From positions 1 to 6,777 of the forward strand of contig PAXL01000065.1 of assembly GCA_002714465.1 (NCBI GenBank): 6,777 nt of DNA, in the 5' to 3' direction. Of the stretch, positions 1 through 5,310 are shown piece by piece. A program made the translations under genes and the position numbers. The DNA comes from Gemmatimonadota bacterium. Lineage in GTDB: Bacteria > Latescibacterota > UBA2968. The stretch's first letter is position 1. Each line of letters starts with the position of its first letter. A model generated the notes under the pieces. It did not search any database. It saw only the letters and a program-made list of their open reading frames with translations, and had not been told where the DNA came from.

Positions 1-1460
1 AGGCGTCCTCGGGAAACCTCGCGGCGACCTCGAATGCGTTGACCGTACACAACTCGAAACCGGAACGGTCGCTCTTTTGGGGAGACCTCCACTCCGGCCA
101 GACAGAGATCGGCTGCGGATCAGGAACTCTCGCCGAGTCCTACGCCTTCGGCCGTGACTGCGCAGGGCTGCAGTTTCTCACCCATCAGGCCAACGATCAC
201 TACGTCACGCCGGACGACTGGGCTCACACGCGGGAAGTCACCGACGAATTCTACGAACCGGGCGCCTATGTCCCATTCCTTGGTTGCGAGTGGAGCCCGT
301 TTACGAAGGACGGTGGCGACCGCAATGTCATCTATAATTACGACGAGCCCCGGATCCGTCGCAGCGACCGGTTTTTCCGCGAAGACGATCCGGACCCGAC
401 GCCGGACGTGCCGACGGCTCCCGAATTTCACGACGCGTTCCGCGACCTGGACGTCCTGGTGAATATCCACGTCGGCGGCCGGATGACGAACCTCGACTGG
501 TACGAGCAGAAAATCGAGAAGCTCTGCGAGACGCACTCGACTCACGGCACCGTCGAGTGGTTCTTCATGGACGCCCTTTCGCGCGGCTACAAAGTCGGTC
601 TGACTGCCGGAACCGATGGAGTCATGGGCCGTCCTGGAGCCTGCCATCCCGGCCGGCGGCTGATCCGGAATCTCCGCAACGGCCTGACCGCGGTCTATGC
701 CGAGGAACTCACGCGCGAGGCTCTCTGGGAGGCCTTCCAGGCTAGACGCTGTTACGCCACAACCGGCGAGCGAATCCGGCTCTGCTTCTCTGTCAACGAC
801 GTGATGATGGGTTCGGAACTCGAAATGACCGAGTCGCCGCAGATTCGCTTTCTCGTCGAAGGCACGAAGGCGATTGAACGAGTCGAACTGTTTCGCGGAG
901 TCGACATCATCCAATCCTGGACGGTTGCCGATCCCGCTCCACAACCGGCAGACTCAACTCTGCTGCGAGTCCTCTGGGGAGGCACCGAGAGAAAAGGCAC
1001 GGCGCGACTGCAGCGAGTCGACTGGACCGGCCGCTTCTCCGTCGAGGGCGGAATTGTGGAACTCGTCGAGCCAATCAACTTCCAGTCATACGACGATTCG
1101 GCTCAGGCCGACGGAACGGGTTCTCGAATCACGTGGCAAAACAAGTCCGCCGGCAACGCCGCAGGAGTTCTCCTTCGAGTCATCGGCGATGACTCAACGA
1201 AGCTCTCGTTCGAATCCGGTCCGACCAGCTTTGACGTCTCACTCGGTCAGATTCGAAGTGAGACTCACCACGTCAACGCCGGAGGAGTCGGCCGCTTCGT
1301 CGAGATCGGTCTGCCTCCAGACACAAAAGGAACAACAGACTTCGAAATGGAAACGACGGACGAAGAGGCAGTCGATGGCGAGTTCCCCTACTGGATTCGC
1401 GTCACCCAGGTGGATCAGTCCCTCGCCTGGAGCAGCCCGGTTTACGTGACAAGGAAATGA
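1..1460 (+). CDS. DUF3604 family PHP-like metallohydrolase, 5'-truncated
   Basis: The reading frame (codons starting at base 3) is open to the window edge and ends at TGA 1458-1460, so 485 residues are visible and the N-terminus is missing. A TTG at 39 has no Shine-Dalgarno and lies almost on the first catalytic motif, so it is unlikely to be the start. Counting from that TTG, the visible motifs are GDLHSG (15-20), HQANDH (49-54), GCEWS (82-86), NIHVGGR (142-148) and AGTDG (190-194) followed by CHPG (202-205). They match the spaced His/Asp/Glu metal ligands of PHP-type hydrolases as found in DUF3604. Next come the family-typical stretch RRCYATTGERI (about 236-246), a beta-rich C-terminal part, and a closing YWIRVTQ...AWSSPVYV. 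The substrate is unknown; a hydrolytic, probably phosphoesterase-like role is inferred from the fold. No export signal can be judged because the N-terminus is absent. It converges on the lipoprotein gene 63 bp downstream. Family assignment is firm, function is not. Confidence 0.88.
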   Translation, partial: ASSGNLAATSNALTVHNSKPERSLFWGDLHSGQTEIGCGSGTLAESYAFGRDCAGLQFLTHQANDHYVTPDDWAHTREVTDEFYEPGAYVPFLGCEWSPFTKDGGDRNVIYNYDEPRIRRSDRFFREDDPDPTPDVPTAPEFHDAFRDLDVLVNIHVGGRMTNLDWYEQKIEKLCETHSTHGTVEWFFMDALSRGYKVGLTAGTDGVMGRPGACHPGRRLIRNLRNGLTAVYAEELTREALWEAFQARRCYATTGERIRLCFSVNDVMMGSELEMTESPQIRFLVEGTKAIERVELFRGVDIIQSWTVADPAPQPADSTLLRVLWGGTERKGTARLQRVDWTGRFSVEGGIVELVEPINFQSYDDSAQADGTGSRITWQNKSAGNAAGVLLRVIGDDSTKLSFESGPTSFDVSLGQIRSETHHVNAGGVGRFVEIGLPPDTKGTTDFEMETTDEEAVDGEFPYWIRVTQVDQSLAWSSPVYVTRK

Positions 1461-1523
1461 CACTCACAGCGGGGATCACGACTTGATCACTCAACACCAG
1501 CCACTGCAGATCGAGCGTTTGGA

Positions 1524-2486
1524 TCAGTGAAGCTCGAGTGGCTTGCTGACAATTCGCGGCTCATTGAACTCGACACGACCGGTCAGCTGAACTGGCTCCA
1601 TCCTCGGCGAAACGCGCAGCAGGTTGACCTGAGTGCTTTCCGATCGAGGGATGGACCGGAGTTCCGGGACCGGCTGCAGTGGGATTCCTCGTTTTGATTC
1701 CGGTTTGGAAAGCTGCGGAAGAGACTCGTACGTCACTTTCGGTTTCCGTTTCTTCTTTCGTTTTGTCCTGTCGGGCTTCTTCTGCGGTTCCTCTGTCGGC
1801 AGCGGCAGCGGCGTCGACTGACAGCGGCTGGCTTCATCCGACAGTCGAATCGCCTCACAGAACAGAGCATCGACGGTGCACTCGTGCGAGGGAACCTTCA
1901 GATGATTCCATTCGGGAATTCGGCAGACCGAGACCTCGCCACAGCACGTCGCGGGCAAAGCCGTGCCGTCTCGATAAATCAGCAGATGCCGCCGCACGTT
2001 ACACGGCTCGTCGCCACAGCCAACAAAGTGCAGCACCGATGAGTCGACGTAGACCAGCGAGTCGATGCAGACCTGATCGGCTTCCAAACGCTTTGCGGCG
2101 TTGCGGGCAATCAAAGCTCCCGAGCTGAAGCCGACGAGCATCACGCGGCAAGCAGGATGACACTGATAAATCTTCCGTACGCGACAGGCCAGGTCCTCGG
2201 CCCCGCCATCGTGAAACGTGTTGAAAATCTTCGTGTTGCAAAAACCGGCCAGTCGCATCGACTCCGCGACATTCGCCAGTCCGGCAACGTCCGCAACATC
2301 GACAGGTGAGCGAACAAAAATGACGTGCATATTGCCGCGACAGTCCTTACACCGCGCGGCCACGTCCTCGGTGTAACGACTCTGCGGCACAGCACACCCA
2401 CTGACAGCAAAAGCTCCAGCGAAAAGGATCAGTGCAAGCGGCGACCGGGTTTTGTCGAGTTTGGCGAGCTGAGGAATCACAACCAT
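1524..2486 (-). CDS. Cysteine-rich lipoprotein with alpha/beta-hydrolase-like core
   Basis: This 320-residue protein starts MVVIPQLAKLDK and has a hydrophobic stretch (about 16-28) ending in the lipobox V28-S-G-C31, so it should be a membrane-anchored lipoprotein. The core (52-205) alternates beta and helix: MHVIFVRSP, then a nucleophile-elbow-like G119-F-S121-S-G123, then LVYVDSS with D148, then WNHLKVPSH with H195/H201. A Ser-Asp-His triad of an alpha/beta hydrolase is plausible but not proven. Fifteen cysteines besides C31 (46, 49, 83, 101, 109, 113, 140, 157, 162, 181, 182, 188, 203, 210, 222) lie in this core, which suggests disulfide bonding outside the cytoplasm. The last ~98 residues contain no cysteine and are Pro/Lys/Arg-rich, with a very basic block at 236-250, probably disordered. 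Start: GGAGA abuts the ATG at 2486, which is too close for a normal ribosome site. GTG at codon 3 would have better spacing. The mature protein is the same either way. Exact family and substrate are not recognised. Confidence 0.75.
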   Translation of the reverse strand: MVVIPQLAKLDKTRSPLALILFAGAFAVSGCAVPQSRYTEDVAARCKDCRGNMHVIFVRSPVDVADVAGLANVAESMRLAGFCNTKIFNTFHDGGAEDLACRVRKIYQCHPACRVMLVGFSSGALIARNAAKRLEADQVCIDSLVYVDSSVLHFVGCGDEPCNVRRHLLIYRDGTALPATCCGEVSVCRIPEWNHLKVPSHECTVDALFCEAIRLSDEASRCQSTPLPLPTEEPQKKPDRTKRKKKRKPKVTYESLPQLSKPESKRGIPLQPVPELRSIPRSESTQVNLLRVSPRMEPVQLTGRVEFNEPRIVSKPLELH

Positions 2487-2642
2487 TCTCCGTCACGGGA
2501 TGAGCATCTCGATGTATTTGCGTTGGCCTGCTGATCTTCTTGTTCGAGATCGACTCGCCCCGCGCGGGATGTCGACGCAGATTGCTCACCGCAAGCCGCA
2601 CTGTGCAGATCCGTGACAGAGGCAATCGTTTCAGCGGGACTG

Positions 2643-2664
2643 CCGGTTCTTCAGATGAAGCCGG
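2643..2664. repeat. Hairpin, 8-bp stem with 2-nt bulge
   Basis: The arms are ccgg (2643-2646) plus cttc (2649-2652), and gaag (2657-2660) plus ccgg (2661-2664). The loop is the four bases agat, and tt (2647-2648) is bulged. It lies 184 bp downstream of the DUF1501 stop when read on the minus strand. No T-tract follows on either strand, so it may be a transcript-end stabiliser or part of a larger structured element rather than an intrinsic terminator. Confidence 0.5.
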
Positions 2665-2710
2665 TCAAAATCGAGATTCCGGCCGCGACGATCGTCAGCA
2701 GGCCGTGATT

Positions 2711-2736
2711 TGAGTACGACAGTTACGACTGTCTCA
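2711..2736. repeat. Hairpin with TACG loop
   Basis: gacagt (2718-2723) pairs with actgtc (2728-2733) across the four-base loop tacg. An alternative outer pairing joins tgag (2711-2714) to ctca (2733-2736). Read on the plus strand the loop fits the UNCG tetraloop pattern. A T-run is absent. The exact six-base stem is visible directly; any function is inferred. Confidence 0.5.
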
Positions 2737-2800
2737 TCCGGATTCAGCCGACCGCTTGTGAGCCGCCATCCGTAAGCGGCCGGATTCGATTGAGATCCGG
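2736..2800. repeat. Nested inverted repeats built on ATCCGG/CCGGAT and CCGCTT/AAGCGG
   Basis: atccgg (2736-2741) can pair with ccggat (2780-2785). Inside it, ccgctt (2752-2757) can pair with aagcgg (2774-2779). The two right-hand arms are directly adjacent, which would make one long interrupted stem. A competing local hairpin uses ccggat (2780-2785) with atccgg (2795-2800) around a 9-base loop, and gccgc (2762-2766) with gcggc (2776-2780) is a third option. Alternative pairings sharing the same arms resemble interspersed palindromic repeats or a regulatory RNA, but copy number elsewhere cannot be seen from this window. Confidence 0.45.
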
Positions 2801-2847
2801 TGCCTGCCCCCCTGCGGCTCACATTTCGTGTGAAGTTCTCTCCAACG

Positions 2848-4188
2848 CTACGTCAGCTGCAGTGGCTGGCCGTCGCAGATCTGGAATGGGCGGTCAAGCT
2901 GATCGTGCAGCTCGGAATGGTGCGGGATGCCCATCGCCTGGTAAACCGTTGCATGAACGTCACTCGGCGAGCACAGGCCGGATGCGACCTGCGAGCCGTT
3001 CACGTTGCTGCTGCCGTAGACCTGCCCGCCTCGAATTCCGCCACCGGCCAGCGCAACCGAATAGACCGCCGGGTAATGATCGCGGCCGCCGGCGTTGTTG
3101 ACCTTGGGAGTCCGGCCGAAGTCCGTCAGGAAAACGACGAGCGTTTCGTCGAGCATCCCTCGCATGTCGAGGTCCGTCAGCAGCGAGGAAACCGACCGAT
3201 CGAACACCGGCAGCAGCCGGTTCTTCATTTTCGGGAAATGGCCGCGGTGAGTGTCCCAGTTGTCTCCACCACCCCCTGCCAGATCGCCAGCTCCGGCGCA
3301 AACCTGAACGACGGGAACACCGGCCTCAACCAGCCGCCGCGCGAGCAGCATGCTCTGCCCGCCGATGTGATTACCGTACATCGTGCGGATTCGCGGGTCT
3401 TCCTTCTCAAGATCGTACGCCTCTTTCACGCCCGTCCCCAGCAGCATGTCGGCGGCCATCTCGCGAAACCGATCGTGCCGCTCAAACTTCTCCTTCGTGC
3501 TGAGGTCGCGATCAAACTGCGCGAGCAGCTCGCGCCGTTCGGTGATCCGCTCTTCTTTAACGTGGAGCTTCAGATCGAGTTCGCGGCTGGTGTACCGCGA
3601 GACGCCGCCGAACGGTTTGCCGGCCGGAGTCTTCATGAGAATCGGGTCATAGTCTGCGCCGAGCCACCCGCCATACTCGCCGGCCATCAGCGTGCCGTTG
3701 TCGTACATCGAGTACGGCAGGCGAATGGCGGCCGGTGTTCCCGCGAGCGGATCCTGAAACCGCGAGACCATCGCCCCGACCGACGGCCAGTTGTTGCGAT
3801 CTTTCGCGCGGCCACCCGCCAGTTTGTGACCGGTCAGGCTGATGTACATGCCCTGCTGATGCCCGCCCTGGTCGTGGCTGACCGACCGGATGATCGCCAG
3901 CTTGTCGGCGTGCCTGGCCATCTGCGGAATGTGCTCGCAGAAACGGATGCCTGGCACGTTTGTGCCGATTGAGGAGAACTCGCCACGCAGCTCCGACGGG
4001 GCATCCGGTTTGGGATCCCACGATTCGTAATGACTGATTCCTCCCCAGCAGAAGATCACGATACAGGACTTCGCCTGAGGAAAAACGGCCGCCTGCGACT
4101 GCAGCTGAAGCATCATCGGCACAGTCAACCCGGCCAGTCCGACACTGGATCGCAAAACGTCTCGTCGCGAATGCTGAAGTTCGATCAT
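2848..4188 (-). CDS. DUF1501 family protein, Tat-exported
   Basis: I chose ATG at 4186-4188, giving 446 residues that begin MIELQHSRRDVL. The twin arginines R8-R9 and the hydrophobic run that follows (GLAGLTVPMML) form a Tat signal with the usual short n-region. An upstream in-frame TTG at 4224 would add 12 unneeded residues. DUF1501 hallmarks appear in order: CWGGISHYESWDPKP (about 47-61), VSHDQGGHQQG (103-113), NNWPSVGAM (132-140), MYGNHIGGQSMLLARRL (270-286), NWDTH (310-314), LTDFGRTP (354-361) and GRDHYP (368-373). The family has an alkaline-phosphatase/sulfatase-like fold, and the His/Asp motifs are candidate metal ligands, but no reaction is established. Length is normal for the family. 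The stop is TAG at 2848-2850. It is transcribed alone, divergently from the LRR-VHL gene. No DUF1549/DUF1553 cytochrome-type partner, which commonly accompanies DUF1501 in planctomycetes, lies next to it. Confidence 0.93.
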   Translation of the reverse strand: MIELQHSRRDVLRSSVGLAGLTVPMMLQLQSQAAVFPQAKSCIVIFCWGGISHYESWDPKPDAPSELRGEFSSIGTNVPGIRFCEHIPQMARHADKLAIIRSVSHDQGGHQQGMYISLTGHKLAGGRAKDRNNWPSVGAMVSRFQDPLAGTPAAIRLPYSMYDNGTLMAGEYGGWLGADYDPILMKTPAGKPFGGVSRYTSRELDLKLHVKEERITERRELLAQFDRDLSTKEKFERHDRFREMAADMLLGTGVKEAYDLEKEDPRIRTMYGNHIGGQSMLLARRLVEAGVPVVQVCAGAGDLAGGGGDNWDTHRGHFPKMKNRLLPVFDRSVSSLLTDLDMRGMLDETLVVFLTDFGRTPKVNNAGGRDHYPAVYSVALAGGGIRGGQVYGSSNVNGSQVASGLCSPSDVHATVYQAMGIPHHSELHDQLDRPFQICDGQPLQLT

Positions 4189-4367
4189 AAGAGGCTCGTG
4201 ATATTCCGCTGGGATGCCTTTCAACTTAATCGAATCCTGGCGTGCGGTGAATTGAGATTGTTTCTTTGTCCGGTCCGCTTCCCTGGTATGCCAGTCGAGG
4301 GACGCGGTTTTCCCCGTTAGAATGGCGAGGTCTGAATTGCCTTAATCAACCCTGTGCTGGAATTCTG
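4189..4367. promoter_or_regulatory. Divergent intergenic/promoter region
   Basis: These 179 bp separate the start codons of the DUF1501 gene (minus strand) and the LRR-VHL gene (plus strand), so promoters for both must lie here or overlap the gene ends. A candidate plus-strand promoter is listed separately. On the minus strand no good -35/-10 pair stands out, although the AT-richer stretch at 4220-4232 is a possible -10 area. No operator-like dyad was recognised. Confidence 0.6.
4295..4323 (+). promoter_or_regulatory. Candidate sigma-70-type promoter of the LRR-VHL/SASA operon
   Basis: TAGAAT at 4318-4323 matches the -10 consensus in five of six positions. TCGAGG at 4295-4300 is a weak -35 (three of six), separated by 17 bp. 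Transcription would start near 4330, leaving a leader of about 38 bases before the ATG at 4368. Only the -10 hexamer is strong, so this is a prediction. Confidence 0.4.
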
Positions 4368-5258
4368 ATGAATCGTTTACCTTTGTTGATTGCCTTCAGT
4401 CTGGCTGTGATCGTCACCGTTTCTGTAGCAAGCGACCGTGCAGAGCCACCGAACACAGACGAAGTGGCCGGCATCGAGGCGATCCGGAAACTCGGCGGCA
4501 GCGTGCAACCCGTGACCGGCGGCGGTATCGAAGTCGCGTTTCAATTGCGAGGCCGGAATCTCACAGACGCGGGCCTGGGTCACGTGGCGAACCTGTCGAA
4601 CGTCGTCTCGCTCAATCTCAGGAACACGCAGATCACCGACAAAGGTCTCGCCCACCTGCGCGAACTGAAATCGCTGCGGCATCTTCACCTGGAAAAGACA
4701 AGAGTCGGTGACAAAGGGGCCGCTCAATTAAAGTCGCTTGAGAATCTCATCTATCTGAATCTGTACGGGACAAAGGTGACTGACCGGTCGCTGCCGACTC
4801 TCGCCAGCCTGAAGAAATTGAAGCGGCTTTACGTCTGGAACACGGCCGTCACAAAAGGCGGAGTCGCCCGGCTTCGGAAGCAGCGACCGGATCTGAAAGT
4901 CGTCTTGGGGATCGATCTGAGCAAACTGCCGGCCGCTCCACCGAAGGAGAAGGTGGAGAAGCCAAAGAGCGAACTGAAGTGGCTGGAGATCGCTGTCGGA
5001 GAAACGCCGCCGAAATCGAAGCTGGGATCGAACACGCGAATCGTCTTTGAAAACCGCTCGAAGGAGACGGTCAGGATTCTCTGGGTGAGTTACGGTGGCG
5101 AGCTGAAACTTTACGGCACGCTCGAACCAGGCAAGGTTCGAGATCAGAACACTTTCTCGGAAGCCAGCTGGCTGGTCACAACGCTCAACGACGAACCGCT
5201 TGGCTATTTTCGAACTGGCTCGGAAAAAGCTCTCGCCATTATTCCTGCGAAGAAGTGA
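4368..5258 (+). CDS. Secreted leucine-rich-repeat protein with C-terminal VHL-beta-like domain
   Basis: The protein has 296 residues. ATG 4368 was chosen because a Sec signal peptide follows at once (MNRLPLL then LIAFSLAVIVTVSVA, likely cut after A21), with a weak GGA six bases upstream. Residues 65-160 are four 24-residue leucine-rich repeats of the form xxTDxGLxxLxxLxxLxxLxLxxT, with a partial fifth to about 180. A Pro/Lys linker follows (about 184-200). The last ~75 residues closely resemble the VHL beta domain: FENRS (227-231), W239, the GGE turn (243-245), LYGTLEPG (248-255), T262-F263, W268, ending LAIIP. Against human VHL as I remember it, the core aligns without gaps from N78 to W117. 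The human alpha domain, which binds elongin, is absent. Expected location is periplasmic or extracellular; binding is inferred, no enzyme motif is seen. It is 52 bp upstream of the SASA gene and probably co-transcribed with it. LRR is certain, VHL-like very likely. Confidence 0.88.
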   Translation: MNRLPLLIAFSLAVIVTVSVASDRAEPPNTDEVAGIEAIRKLGGSVQPVTGGGIEVAFQLRGRNLTDAGLGHVANLSNVVSLNLRNTQITDKGLAHLRELKSLRHLHLEKTRVGDKGAAQLKSLENLIYLNLYGTKVTDRSLPTLASLKKLKRLYVWNTAVTKGGVARLRKQRPDLKVVLGIDLSKLPAAPPKEKVEKPKSELKWLEIAVGETPPKSKLGSNTRIVFENRSKETVRILWVSYGGELKLYGTLEPGKVRDQNTFSEASWLVTTLNDEPLGYFRTGSEKALAIIPAKK

Positions 5259-5310
5259 CCTCTCTCATTTTCAAGATCACTCGCAACTTCGAACGACATC
5301 TGAGCCCAAA

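Larger units (their letters stand above)
2487..2847. other. 361-bp intergenic region rich in inverted repeats
   Basis: This gap lies between the start of the lipoprotein gene and the stop of the DUF1501 gene, both on the minus strand. I see no convincing protein-coding gene in it. It holds several inverted repeats: the 10-bp palindrome cccgcgcggg (2559-2568), the hairpin 2643-2664, the palindrome gacgatcgtc (2687-2696), the hairpin 2718-2733, and a nested structure over 2736-2800. None is followed by a T-run on either strand, so classic intrinsic terminators are not evident. The region must contain the 3' end of the DUF1501 transcript and probably the promoter of the lipoprotein gene, but no clear -35/-10 pair was found. 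Confidence 0.7.

Noticed and set aside
39..41. TTG as the start of the DUF3604 gene
   Set aside because: The frame stays open to the window edge, there is no Shine-Dalgarno, and the first catalytic motif begins only 15 codons later. A truncated gene is more likely.
120..944. Minus-strand open frame (274 codons)
   Set aside because: It lies fully antisense to the DUF3604 gene with its conserved metal-site motifs, so it is a shadow.
1474..1488. Small hairpin gatca/tgatc between the two convergent genes
   Set aside because: Only five mostly A/T pairs, a five-base loop and no T-run, so it is too weak to call a bidirectional terminator.
2631..2822. Small minus-strand open frame of 63 codons in the intergenic gap
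   Set aside because: It coincides with the inverted-repeat cluster, has no good ribosome site and no recognisable motif. The open frame is better explained by the repeat-like DNA.
2800..3972. Long plus-strand open frame (390 codons)
   Set aside because: It is antisense to the DUF1501 gene, whose motifs are unmistakable. The translation is rich in Arg/Ala/Val with no recognisable domain, as expected from a GC-rich shadow frame.
4266..4268. TTG as an earlier start of the LRR-VHL gene
   Set aside because: It would put 34 non-hydrophobic residues before an obvious signal peptide and would overlap the candidate promoter. ATG 4368 fits better.
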